Source: Candidatus Rokuibacteriota bacterium (lineage in GTDB: Bacteria > Methylomirabilota > Methylomirabilia > Rokubacteriales > CSP1-6). From it: a stretch of DNA of 35,452 nucleotides. A program made the position numbers and the translations under genes. The DNA lies in NCBI GenBank assembly GCA_003220615.1, contig QHTB01000180.1, positions 1 to 35,452 of the forward strand, written 5' to 3'. Shown here piece after piece: positions 8,355-18,454 of the stretch. Numbering within the stretch: the stretch's first letter is position 1; every line of letters starts with the position of its first letter. Under the pieces are notes generated by a model. It searched no databases. It was not told the origin of the DNA and worked only from the letters and a program-made list of their open reading frames with translations.

Positions 8355-10025
8355 TCACTCCGCGGCCAGCGCGTCCGCGAGGGACGCGGGCCACGCTCCG
8401 AGCGAGCGATGCGCTTCGGCCAGCGTCACCGCGCGGAAGCGCAGGCGCTGGCCCGGTTTCACCTGTCCCAGGCGGCCGATGTCGAACGAACAGACCGTCG
8501 CCACCTTCGTGTAACCGCCGGTGGACTGGCGGTCGACGAGGAGCGCGATGGGCTGGCCATCGCCGGGGACCTGGATGCTGCCGAGGGCGATACCGTCCGA
8601 GATGATATCGTGCCCGCGCCGGTGGGCGATGCGCGCTCCGCGCAAGCGCGCGCCCATGCGGTCGGACTGGGGCAGCATCTCGTAGTCGCCACCGAGCAAC
8701 GCCGCGAGGCCGTCGTCCGTGAAGCGCTCCGCCTGCGGGCCGAGGACGACGCGGATCGTCGGCGCGGCGGTCAGGTCGGGAATCGCGCTCGGCTTCACGT
8801 GTCGCCGCGCGGGCATCGGTGCCGGCAGCACTCTCAACACGTCCTCCTTCCTCAGCGCGCGGCCGTCGAGCCCGCCGAGGCGTCCACGAAGGTACGTCGA
8901 CCGCGAGCCGAGCACCAGCGGCACGTCGAGTCCCCCAGAAAATGCGACATAGGAACGGACTCCCGACCGCGCCGTCCCGACCTTCACGACGTCGCCTGCC
9001 TGGAGGACGAGCGTCGTCCACGCTGGCGCCGCGGCGCCATTGATCGTCACCGGCATGTCGGCGCCGGTCACCGCGATCGCGCACGGCGCCTCGACCTCGA
9101 AGCGTGGGCCGAGCACCGTGCACTCGAGGCCGGCGGCCGTGTCGGCGTTGCCGACGAGACGATTCGCGAGCACGAACGCCGCGCGGTCGATCGGTCCCGA
9201 CTGCGGAATGCCATAGCGGAGCTGGCCGGGGCGCCCCAGATCTTGCACGGTGGTCTGGGGGCCGGGGTCGAGAATTTTTATTGTTGTAGCGGGGGCCGCC
9301 AGCCCGGCTTGCGTCGTGGGTGGACTGTTCGAGGTGCTCGTGGCTGCGCACGATTTTTGGATCTCATCGTACTGCGCCCGGTCGATCCGACGGAAGCGCA
9401 CGTGATCGCCCGGGCGGAGAAGGATCGGGTCGGCGGCCCCGGGATCGTAGAGCTTCAACGGTGTGCGTCCGAGCACCCAGTAGCCGCCGGGGCTCTCGAC
9501 CGAGTAGATGCAGCACTGGATGCCGCCGATCCCGACGCTGCCCGCCGGCACTTTCGTGCGCGGCGTCTCGAGCCGCGGGATGTGGAGCGCATCGGGCATG
9601 CCCCCCATGTAGGGCAGGCCTGGCGTGAACCCGATGAAATAGACGAGGTGGTCGGCGCCGGCGTGGAGCTTCACGAGCTCATCGGGGCTGAGCCCGAGCC
9701 GCTTGGCGGCGGCCACCAGATCGAAGCCGAGCTCGGGATCGTCGTAGCAGCAGGGCAGCTCCACCGTTCGCGAGGGTGGCAGCACGGCCGTGTCGGCCTG
9801 GTCAGCGATCGCGGTGATCGTGGCGCACAAGGCTTCGTACGTGGTGACGCCCGGGTCGTAGTAGACGAGCAGCGCGCTGAAGCTCGGCGTCATCTCGGTG
9901 ACGCCGGCCAGGCCCTTCTGCTGGATCAGGTATTCGAGCGCGCGAACGCGGGTGTTGAGCTCTACGCTGATCTCCTCGCCGAGGATGACGGAAACGGCAA
10001 GATCACCTGCGGGGAAGAAGCGCAG
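8355..10025 (-). CDS. pxpBC: Fused 5-oxoprolinase subunits B and C (KipI-KipA type)
   Basis: The N-terminal part is PxpB/KipI (VYFIGFTPGLPYMGGM, VPAGSVGIGGIQCCIYS, PGGYWVLGRTPLKL) and the C-terminal part is PxpC/KipA (DPGPQTTVQDLGRPG, PQSGPIDRAAFVLANRLVG, SDRMGARLRG, STGGYTKVATV). A Ser/Thr/Ala-rich linker joins them near bases 9270-9370. The first ATG is at 9893, but that leaves out 44 residues of clear PxpB sequence (RFFPAGDLAVSVILGEEIS and onward). No ATG, GTG or TTG lies in frame upstream. I place the start at CTG 10025, which follows GAGAGGGG closely and comes 13 bases after the DUF1445 stop; this start is inference. About 556 residues. Together with PxpA it should form an ATP-dependent lactam hydrolase. 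Confidence 0.88.
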   Translation of the reverse strand: MRFFPAGDLAVSVILGEEISVELNTRVRALEYLIQQKGLAGVTEMTPSFSALLVYYDPGVTTYEALCATITAIADQADTAVLPPSRTVELPCCYDDPELGFDLVAAAKRLGLSPDELVKLHAGADHLVYFIGFTPGLPYMGGMPDALHIPRLETPRTKVPAGSVGIGGIQCCIYSVESPGGYWVLGRTPLKLYDPGAADPILLRPGDHVRFRRIDRAQYDEIQKSCAATSTSNSPPTTQAGLAAPATTIKILDPGPQTTVQDLGRPGQLRYGIPQSGPIDRAAFVLANRLVGNADTAAGLECTVLGPRFEVEAPCAIAVTGADMPVTINGAAAPAWTTLVLQAGDVVKVGTARSGVRSYVAFSGGLDVPLVLGSRSTYLRGRLGGLDGRALRKEDVLRVLPAPMPARRHVKPSAIPDLTAAPTIRVVLGPQAERFTDDGLAALLGGDYEMLPQSDRMGARLRGARIAHRRGHDIISDGIALGSIQVPGDGQPIALLVDRQSTGGYTKVATVCSFDIGRLGQVKPGQRLRFRAVTLAEAHRSLGAWPASLADALAAE

Positions 10026-10038
10026 AAACCCCTCTCGA

Positions 10039-10827
10039 CTAGAGCGCCGCGAGCTGCGAGTTCGGGACGTCGGTGATGAACATGTGGCCGGGGCTATGCG
10101 TGATCATGAACGGCGGCCGCGAGGCGAGTGCCACCGCTTGCGGTGTCACGCCGCAGGCCCAGAACACCGGAACGTCGCCGGGCTTGAACGCCTGCGCATC
10201 ACCCCAGTCCGGCTTGGCGATGTCCTTGACGCCGATCGCCGCCGGATCACCGATGTGCACGGGCGCGCCGTGGGCGTTCGGAAAGCGAGCGCTCGCCGTC
10301 ACCGCCTTCGAGAGCTGACTGCTCGCGATCGGACGCATGGAGACGACCATCGGCCCGTGGAACACGCCGGCCGGACGACACTGGACGTTCGTCCGCCACA
10401 TCGCGACGTTCTTGCCCTGCTCGACGTGCCAGAGCCGGATGCCGGCGTCGAGCAGCGCCCACTCGAAGGTGAACGAGCAGCCGAGGAGGAAGGCGACCAG
10501 GTCGTCGCGCCAGTACGGCGTGACGTCGGTGACCTCGTCGGCCACGACGCCATCCTTATATATACGGTAGCGGGGGATGTCGGTCCGGAGGTCGGCGCCA
10601 GGGGCCACGCCGACCGGCTCGGGCGATCCGACGTCGGTGACCTCGATCAGCGGACACGGCCGCGGGTTGCGCTGGCAGAAGAGCAGGAAATCGTACGCGT
10701 GGTCCTTCGGCAACACCGCGAGATTGGCTTGCGCGAAGTTCTGCCCGAGTCCGGCCGTGATGCCGCTGAGCTTGCCGCTCCGGATGTCGGCCCGGATCTC
10801 GCGCGGGTGTCGCGTGTCGATCGGCAT
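10039..10827 (-). CDS. DUF1445 family protein (YcsI-like putative hydro-lyase)
   Basis: This 262-residue protein matches the DUF1445 family: RADIRSGKLSGITAGLGQ at the start, PKDHAYDFLLFCQRNPRPCP, FLLGCSFTFEWALL, and the C-terminal FWACGVTPQAVA and ITHSPGHMFITD. Members are annotated as putative hydro-lyases, and some relatives are D-glutamate cyclases that interconvert D-glutamate and 5-oxo-D-proline. That role would fit the adjacent 5-oxoprolinase subunits well. In Bacillus ycsI also sits with ycsF and kipI/kipA. It starts at ATG 10827 with TAGAAT only six bases upstream and no Shine-Dalgarno, so transcription may begin here without a leader. Its stop is 13 bases before the proposed pxpBC start. 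Confidence 0.9.
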   Translation of the reverse strand: MPIDTRHPREIRADIRSGKLSGITAGLGQNFAQANLAVLPKDHAYDFLLFCQRNPRPCPLIEVTDVGSPEPVGVAPGADLRTDIPRYRIYKDGVVADEVTDVTPYWRDDLVAFLLGCSFTFEWALLDAGIRLWHVEQGKNVAMWRTNVQCRPAGVFHGPMVVSMRPIASSQLSKAVTASARFPNAHGAPVHIGDPAAIGVKDIAKPDWGDAQAFKPGDVPVFWACGVTPQAVALASRPPFMITHSPGHMFITDVPNSQLAAL

Positions 10828-10833
10828 GGGTCG

Positions 10834-10839
10834 ATTCTA
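10834..10839 (-). promoter_or_regulatory. Possible -10 hexamer of a leaderless promoter before the DUF1445 gene
   Basis: TAGAAT on the minus strand lies six bases before ATG 10827, in otherwise GC-rich sequence, and the start lacks a Shine-Dalgarno. No convincing -35 element is seen. The position would put the first transcribed base at or next to the start codon. Confidence 0.4.
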
Positions 10840-10897
10840 CTATCAGCTCCGTTCACAGTGCACGACCGAGTGCATCGCCGAGTGCGCCGCGACCCGA

Positions 10898-11128
10898 GCC
10901 GCAGGGAGCGCGCCGGAGGCCAACGATGTCATGCGACGCTCATCGGCGCCGCTCTCCTAGCGCTGGCCCAACCCAGGATCGCCGAGCGGCGGCGAGAAGC
11001 GAGCAGGACGAGGCGGCCGAGCGGCGCGCGACCGAGGCGTACGCAGTTGTACGCCGCAGGGAGCGCGCCGGAGGCCAACGACGTCATGCGACGCTCATCG
11101 GCGCCGCTCTCCTAGCGCTGGCCCAACC
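10898..11128. repeat. 76-base direct repeat covering the 3' end of the hydroxyacid dehydrogenase gene
   Basis: Bases 10898-10973 and 11053-11128 are identical except for one base (T at 10926, C at 11081). The right copy includes the last four codons and stop of the dehydrogenase gene (LGQR then TAG, minus strand), and the left copy therefore duplicates that tail. The 79-base spacer contains a small inverted repeat, GGCGTAC-GCAGTT-GTACGCC, at about 11036-11055. The 284 bases between the DUF1445 start and the dehydrogenase stop otherwise show no gene on either strand. The near-identity of the copies implies a recent duplication. Confidence 0.92.
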
Positions 11129-12116
11129 GCGGCCACACGTCCGGATTGACGAGGACGTCCGGACGCTCGCCGCGGAGCACGCGCAGCATCTCGCCGACGA
11201 CCTGGACACCCATCTGGCGATTGGCCTCGTTGGTGACACCGGCCACGTGACACGACACGACGACGTTGGGGAGATTCAGGATCGGGTTGTCGAGCGCCGT
11301 CGGCTCCTGCTCGAATACGTCGATGCCAGCGGCACCGAGCTTGCCACGCGTGAGCGCTTCGAACACGGCGCGCTCGTCCTGCACGCCGCCGCGCGAGGTG
11401 TTGACGTAGATGGCGCCGTCCTTCATGAGCCCGAGCGTCCGCGCGTTGATCATGTGCTTCGTCTCGGGCGTCAGCGGCGTGTGGCAGGTCAGCACGTCGA
11501 CCTGAGGCACGAGTGCCTCCAGGCTCGCCACCGGCTCGGCACCGCGGCGGCGGACCTCGTCGGCCGGCACGTACTTGTCGTAGGCGAGCACCTTCATCCC
11601 GATCGCCCCGGCGAACTTGGACACGCGGCGGCCGATGTTGCCGATGCCGACGATGCCGAGCGTCTTGCCACCCAGCTCGGTGTTGCCGCCGGCGCGGTCG
11701 CCGCCGTGACCGCGGGCGCTCCAGTCACCGGCCCGCGTCTGCTTGTCGACGGTCACGATGCGCTTCGTGCACGCGAGCATCAGCATCAGCGCGTGCTCGG
11801 CCACGGCCTGCGAGTTCGATCCGGGCGCATGGACGACGGCGATGCCGAGCCGCGTGGCCGCCGGGATGTCGACGCTGTCGAGGCCGACACCATGTCGCCC
11901 GACGACCTTGAGCCGCTTGCACGCCTCCATGAGGCTGGCCGAGGAGCGCGGGCGGCCCCGGAAGAGGATGCCCTGAGCTTCCGCCGCCGTCTTGATCATG
12001 GCCTCCTCGGTCGGATCCTCGGTGAGGATCACGCGGCATTCGCGCTCGAGGATCGAGACCGCGTCCTTGTGGAGCGGGGCGCTGACGACGACGAGGGGCC
12101 GGGAATCGGCGGGCAT
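11112..12116 (-). CDS. D-isomer-specific 2-hydroxyacid dehydrogenase (phosphoglycerate dehydrogenase-like)
   Basis: This 334-residue NAD-dependent enzyme has the Rossmann motif GIVGIGNIGRRV (Gly157-x-Gly159-x2-Gly162) and the catalytic triad expected for the family: Arg242 (NTSRGG), Glu271 (FEQEP) and His290 (SCHVAG). It lacks the C-terminal ACT or ASB domain of long SerA, so it is the short type, and the substrate may be phosphoglycerate or another 2-hydroxyacid. A Gly/Arg-rich insert near residues 133-147 is unusual. ATG 12116 has AAAGGAG upstream at about eight bases; longer in-frame sequence reaches into the methyltransferase and was rejected. It follows the methyltransferase by 34 bases and precedes the lactam cluster, from which the direct repeat separates it. 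Confidence 0.9.
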   Translation of the reverse strand: MPADSRPLVVVSAPLHKDAVSILERECRVILTEDPTEEAMIKTAAEAQGILFRGRPRSSASLMEACKRLKVVGRHGVGLDSVDIPAATRLGIAVVHAPGSNSQAVAEHALMLMLACTKRIVTVDKQTRAGDWSARGHGGDRAGGNTELGGKTLGIVGIGNIGRRVSKFAGAIGMKVLAYDKYVPADEVRRRGAEPVASLEALVPQVDVLTCHTPLTPETKHMINARTLGLMKDGAIYVNTSRGGVQDERAVFEALTRGKLGAAGIDVFEQEPTALDNPILNLPNVVVSCHVAGVTNEANRQMGVQVVGEMLRVLRGERPDVLVNPDVWPRLGQR

Positions 12117-12150
12117 GGATGCGTCTCCTTTCCGTTCGGTGGGCCGACCG

Positions 12151-12900
12151 CTACTTGCGGGCGACGAAGACCAGGCGCGGCGTGTCGAGCGAGAACGGCG
12201 TGCCGTCGAGCGCTCCGTACACGTCCACCTGACTCCAGCGCTCGGGACGGAGCATGGCGCGCAGCTCGTGGGCGGCGTAGAGACGGATCTCGGTCTCACC
12301 CACCAGCTCACCGGTCGCCGCGTCGCCGGCTTCGTGGGGCAGACGCCACCAGCGCGCGTGCCAACGGCTCGTGGTGGCGTCGAACCGATTCTCGATGCGC
12401 AGCGTGCCGTCGTCCACCGGCAACCGCTCCTCCGGCGGCATCGCCCGGACGGAATGGTCGCGGTTGCGCGTGTCGAGCACGAACAAACCGCCCGGCTTGA
12501 GCGCGTGCCAGAACCGATCGAGGAGCAGGCGGTCCTCGTCGTCGGAGAAGTAGCCGATGCTGGAGAAGAGGTTCACGGCGAGGTCGAACTCCCCCGAGAA
12601 CTCCATGTCGCGCATGTCCTGGCACATGAGGCGCATCGTGACGCGCGCGCTCTTGGCCGCCGAGCGCGCCCGCTCGACCTCGGTCTCGTTGAAGTCCACG
12701 CCGGTGACGTGGTACCCGCGGCGCGCGAACTCCACGGAGTGCCGCCCGAAGCCGCAGGGCGCGTCGAGCACGGCCGTGCCGCGCGTGAGCCCGGTGCGCC
12801 CGAGGATCCACTGCACCGCACGCGCCGCGTCGGCCGGCGACTCCACGGCCTGCGAGATCGTCGGCCAGGCCTCGCGGAAGAAGCGCTCGCTCTGAAACAT
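12151..12900 (-). CDS. Class I SAM-dependent methyltransferase
   Basis: The 249-residue protein has motif I AVLDAPCGFGRHSVEFARRG (Gly-rich SAM loop near residues 44-60), a VTGVDFNETEVERAR strand for ribose binding, CQDMRDMEF for the adenine pocket, and FSSIGYFSDDEDR followed by LKPGGLFVLDTRNR. This is a typical small-molecule methyltransferase fold (methyltransferase 25/11 type). The substrate cannot be inferred. It is the first gene of the minus-strand run toward the hydroxyacid dehydrogenase. TATAAT lies 11 bases upstream of its ATG and there is no Shine-Dalgarno, so its transcript may have almost no leader. Confidence 0.88.
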   Translation of the reverse strand: MFQSERFFREAWPTISQAVESPADAARAVQWILGRTGLTRGTAVLDAPCGFGRHSVEFARRGYHVTGVDFNETEVERARSAAKSARVTMRLMCQDMRDMEFSGEFDLAVNLFSSIGYFSDDEDRLLLDRFWHALKPGGLFVLDTRNRDHSVRAMPPEERLPVDDGTLRIENRFDATTSRWHARWWRLPHEAGDAATGELVGETEIRLYAAHELRAMLRPERWSQVDVYGALDGTPFSLDTPRLVFVARK

Positions 12901-12911
12901 ACCCGTTGGCG

Positions 12912-12917
12912 ATTATA
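12912..12917 (-). promoter_or_regulatory. Consensus -10 box TATAAT before the methyltransferase gene
   Basis: The minus strand reads TATAAT at 12917-12912, 11 bases before ATG 12900. No good -35 box is visible at 16-18 bases. The divergent plus-strand gene has TATGGT at 12935-12940, eight bases before its ATG, so this 48-base gap probably holds two back-to-back promoters. Confidence 0.5.
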
Positions 12918-12948
12918 GCCGGCGGCCGGTGTGATATGGTTTGCCGCC

Positions 12949-13158
12949 ATGAGCATGCCCGTCACCGGAGCCTTTGGCTGCATCGGGAGCCACGTGGAGG
13001 AGCCGATTCCCTTTCCCGACGCGCTCGACGATGCGCGCTACCAGAGGGACCTCGGGCCGGCGCTCGCGACTCCGCTCGAGGCCGGCGTGCGGCGCACACT
13101 GGAGGAGTTCGCTCGGCTCGAGAAAGAAGGCCGGCTCGACGCCCGGGAGCTGGGGTGA
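12949..13158 (+). pseudogene. NAD-dependent epimerase remnant with internal deletion
   Basis: The 69-codon open frame begins MSMPVTGAFGCIGSHV, which is the Rossmann nucleotide-binding start of an extended SDR epimerase (GxxGxxG). It then jumps at once to a sequence that looks like the C-terminus of the same family (FPDALDDARYQRDLGPALAT, then TPLEAGVRRTLEEFARLEKE). The catalytic YxxxK region and most of the fold, over 200 residues, are missing. The frame is intact across the junction near base 12998. Its TGA overlaps the GTG of the acetyltransferase (GTGA). I call it a deletion remnant; it might still be expressed as a small protein and keep the downstream gene translated. The family assignment is from motif recall. 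Confidence 0.7.
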
Positions 13159-13652
13159 GCGGATACTCGGTGCGGTTGGCGACGCCCTCCGACGCCGAAG
13201 CCATCTGCCGCATCTACAACCAGGGGATCGAGGATCGCCTCGCCACGCTGGAGACCGAGCTGCGCACGCCGGACGAGCGACGCGCGTGGATGGCCGGCAA
13301 GAGCTCGCGGCACCCGGTCATCGTGGCCGAGAACGAGCGCCGCGAGGTCGTCGGCTGGGGAAGCCTGAACGCGTTCAACACGCGCGACGCGTACCGTCAC
13401 GTCGCCGACTTCTCCGTCTACGCGGAGCGCGGCTACCGGGGCAAGGGCGTGGGTAGCGCGCTGCTCTCCAGGCTGATCGAGCTGGGTCGCCAGCACGGCT
13501 TCCACAAGCTCGTGCTGTCGGCGTTCGCCCACAACACCGGCGGCATGGCGCTCTACAACAAGCACGGCTTCCGCACGGTGGGGATCTACAAGGAGCAGGG
13601 CCTGCTCGATGGCCGCTGGGTCGATACGATCGTGATGGAGAAGCTCTTGTAG
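13155..13652 (+). CDS. GNAT N-acetyltransferase, phosphinothricin/arsinothricin type
   Basis: This 165-residue acetyltransferase has the GNAT acetyl-CoA loop RGKGVGSALLSRL and the subfamily stretch IYNQGIEDRLATLETELRTP, which resembles ArsN1/PAT-type enzymes that acetylate phosphinothricin, methionine sulfoximine or arsinothricin. The C-terminal HGFRTVGIYKEQGLLDGRWVDT also fits. The GTG at 13155 overlaps the stop of the epimerase remnant; homology begins immediately after it (SGYSVRLATPSDAEAI). No arsenic resistance genes are nearby, so the natural substrate is open. Located on the plus strand just before the liv-type transporter but separated from it by 98 bases with a possible promoter. Confidence 0.85.
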   Translation: MSGYSVRLATPSDAEAICRIYNQGIEDRLATLETELRTPDERRAWMAGKSSRHPVIVAENERREVVGWGSLNAFNTRDAYRHVADFSVYAERGYRGKGVGSALLSRLIELGRQHGFHKLVLSAFAHNTGGMALYNKHGFRTVGIYKEQGLLDGRWVDTIVMEKLL

Positions 13653-13679
13653 CCTCCGCGCTCACGCCTGCGGACGTCG

Positions 13680-13688
13680 TGCTACAGT
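13680..13688 (+). promoter_or_regulatory. Possible extended -10 promoter for the liv-type operon
   Basis: The plus strand reads TGCTACAGT, an extended -10 pattern (TGnTACAGT), about 60 bases before the binding-protein ATG. No convincing -35 box is present. A strong AGGAGG lies at 13741-13746 before the ATG. Confidence 0.35.
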
Positions 13689-13750
13689 CTCCCCGCCCGG
13701 ACGAAAACGTCACTGCCCAACGAAGAGGCAACCGAAGTTCAGGAGGCTCT

Positions 13751-14935
13751 ATGCGGCGCTCAGGATTTCCCCGCATCGTTTTCCTTCTCACGCTCGCCGT
13801 CGCGCTCACCGCCACCATGGCGCCGGCGCAACAGGCCAAGCCGCCGGTGGTCGTCGCGCTGGTGGCCGCCATGTCGGGCGGCTCGGCGCTCTCGGGCGAG
13901 GCGATCAAGCGCGGGCTCACCGTCGCCATCGACGAGATCAACGCCAAGGGCGGCGTGCTGGGTGGACGCAAGATCGAGCTGGTTATCCGCGACGAGGAGG
14001 GCAACCCCGGGAAGGGCGTGACGGCCGCGCGCGACGTCATCGAGCGCGAGAAGGCGGTCGTGGTGTTCGGCGGAATCCACTCCCCGGTCGGCCTGGCGAT
14101 GCTGCCCGTGTTCCACGAGCTGAAGGTGCCGTACGTCGGTCCCTGGGCCGCGGCGACCGGCATCACCCGGAACGGCCGGAACCCCAACTTCATGTTCCGC
14201 GTCTCCGCCAACGACGACATCGTCGACCATTTCCTCGCCAAGCACGTGACCGACAAGCTCGGCAAGAAGAAGCCGGGCATCATCCTCGAGAACACGCCGT
14301 GGGGCGCCAGCAACCAGGAAGGCCTCACCAAGTGGTTCGGCCAGCTCGGCGCCCAGCCCGTCGGGTTCGAGAAGTTCAATTGGGGCGACCCCGACATGAG
14401 TCCCCAGCTCCTGCGCCTCCGGAACGGCGGCGCCGACGCCATCGTCCTGGTTGCCAATGCCCCCGAGGGCGCGCAGGTGGTGAAGAGCCGGGCCAAGATC
14501 GGCTGGGACGTGCCCACCATCTCGCACTGGGGGATCAGTGGCGGGCGCTTCGCCGATCTGACCGGTGAGCTCTCGGAATCGGTCGTCTTCATGCAGACCT
14601 ATTCGTTCTTCGGCAAGCAGAGCGACGTGGGCGATCGCGTGATCTCGGCGCTGAAGGCCAAGTACGGCATCAAGGGCCCCGAGGACATCCTGGCGCCGGT
14701 CGGTACCGCCAACGCCTACGACGCCATGCACCTGGTGGGCCTGGCGATCGAGAAGGCCGGTGCGGCCGACGGCGTCAAGATCCGCGACGCGCTCGAGAAC
14801 CTCGGCGAATACCGCGGCCTCATCAAGACCTACAAGCATCCGTTCACGGCCGACGAGCACGACGCGCTGAACGAGAAGGACTACGTGCTCGTCACGTGGA
14901 AGCAGGGCAAGATCGTCCCCGTGACGATGAAGTAG
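13751..14935 (+). CDS. Branched-chain amino-acid-type ABC transporter substrate-binding protein
   Basis: This 394-residue periplasmic protein has a signal peptide (MRR then a hydrophobic stretch ending ATMAPAQQ) followed by a Leu/Ile/Val-binding fold (Peripla_BP_6): GGSALSGEAIKRGLTVAIDE, GGVLGGRKIELVIRDEEGNP and GKGVTAARDVIEREKAVVVFGG. AGGAGG lies four bases before ATG 13751. It heads the transporter operon with LivH and the fused LivMGF. Such HAAT-family receptors bind amino acids but also aromatic acids, amides, urea or short peptides, so the ligand cannot be read from sequence. The linked cytochrome P460 and the lactam cluster on the other strand leave a nitrogen-compound ligand possible, but that is inference. 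Confidence 0.93.
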   Translation: MRRSGFPRIVFLLTLAVALTATMAPAQQAKPPVVVALVAAMSGGSALSGEAIKRGLTVAIDEINAKGGVLGGRKIELVIRDEEGNPGKGVTAARDVIEREKAVVVFGGIHSPVGLAMLPVFHELKVPYVGPWAAATGITRNGRNPNFMFRVSANDDIVDHFLAKHVTDKLGKKKPGIILENTPWGASNQEGLTKWFGQLGAQPVGFEKFNWGDPDMSPQLLRLRNGGADAIVLVANAPEGAQVVKSRAKIGWDVPTISHWGISGGRFADLTGELSESVVFMQTYSFFGKQSDVGDRVISALKAKYGIKGPEDILAPVGTANAYDAMHLVGLAIEKAGAADGVKIRDALENLGEYRGLIKTYKHPFTADEHDALNEKDYVLVTWKQGKIVPVTMK

Positions 14936-14953
14936 CCCCTGCGATAAGAGGGT

Positions 14954-14980
14954 TTGGGGGATCGGCGACGGATCCCCCAA
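14954..14980 (+). terminator. 10-bp stem hairpin between binding protein and LivH genes
   Basis: TTGGGGGATC at 14954-14963 and GATCCCCCAA at 14971-14980 pair perfectly around a seven-base loop. It lies between the binding-protein stop (14935) and the LivH ATG (14987). There is no T-run, so it is more likely a 3' stabiliser or attenuator, which would let the binding protein be made in excess over the permease. Confidence 0.55.
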
Positions 14981-14986
14981 GTCCAC

Positions 14987-15856
14987 ATGTTCGCGCAGCT
15001 CCTCTTCAGCGGCCTCGCCCTCGGCAGCATGTACGCGCTGGTAGCGCTCGGCTACAACATCACCTACGCGACGAGCAAGACGGTCAACTTCTCCCAGGGC
15101 CAGTCCGTGATGGTGGGGGCCGTCGTCGCGTACGCGCTCTACGTGAGCGCAGGCTGGCCCTTTACTCTCGCCCTCGCCGTCACGCTGGTTGCGCTCGCCG
15201 CAATGGGCGTGCTCGTGGAGCGCATCGCCGTCAGGCCGTTCCTTCGCTCGGCGTCGATCGCCTGGCTGCTGGCCACGATCGCGCTCGGGATCATCGCCGA
15301 GAACGTCACGATGATCCTCTTCGGCAAGGACGCGCGCGCGTTTCCCTCGGCGCTCGCGACGACGCCGTGGATGATCCTCGGCGCCGGCGTCTACCCCCAC
15401 GAGCTCCTGGTGCCGGTGGTCGGGATCGCCCTCATGGTGGCGGTCGAGCTCGGCTTCCGCCGGACGCTCGCCGGCAAGGCGCTACTCGCCGTGGCCTTCA
15501 GCCACGAGGCGGCCGGCCTCATGGGGATCGACGTCAATCGCACGATCACCGCGGCCTACGCCCTGTCGTCCCTTCTCGCCGGCGTCGCCGGCGTGCTCCT
15601 GGCGCCGCTCCTCAACGTCTCGGCCACGATGGGCACGACGATCGGCCTCAAGGCGTTCGCCGTCGCGATCATCGGCGGCATGGAAAGTCCGCGCGGCATC
15701 ATCGTGGCCGGCTTCCTGTACGGGATCTTCGAGGCGATCGTGGCCGGATATCTCGGGACGGGCGTCCGCGAGATCCTCGGCTTCGGTCTCGTCATCGTCG
15801 TCCTGCTGCTGCGGCCGTGGGGGCTCTTCGGCGCGCCGGCGCTACGGCGCGTGTAA
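14987..15856 (+). CDS. livH: Branched-chain amino-acid-type ABC transporter permease LivH
   Basis: This 289-residue inner-membrane permease has about eight hydrophobic segments and the LivH signature LALGSMYALVALGYNITYAT and TVNFSQGQSVMVGA near the N-terminus, plus the inner motif LMGIDVNRTITAAYALSSLL and AFAVAIIGGMESPRGI that contacts the ATPase. ATG 14987 fits the family start (MFAQLLFSGLALGS); an in-frame TTG at 14954 would add a charged, hairpin-encoded leader and is unlikely. No clear Shine-Dalgarno is seen, so translation may depend on the upstream hairpin or coupling. The stop is one base before the GTG of the LivM part. Confidence 0.94.
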   Translation: MFAQLLFSGLALGSMYALVALGYNITYATSKTVNFSQGQSVMVGAVVAYALYVSAGWPFTLALAVTLVALAAMGVLVERIAVRPFLRSASIAWLLATIALGIIAENVTMILFGKDARAFPSALATTPWMILGAGVYPHELLVPVVGIALMVAVELGFRRTLAGKALLAVAFSHEAAGLMGIDVNRTITAAYALSSLLAGVAGVLLAPLLNVSATMGTTIGLKAFAVAIIGGMESPRGIIVAGFLYGIFEAIVAGYLGTGVREILGFGLVIVVLLLRPWGLFGAPALRRV

Positions 15857-15857
15857 C

Positions 15858-18449
<2,592 letters not shown>

Positions 18450-18454
18450 CGTCC

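Noticed and set aside
13760-15400. 546-codon minus-strand open frame opposite the binding protein and LivH genes
   Set aside because: Composition is that of an antisense shadow; the plus-strand products have clear motifs and a signal peptide.
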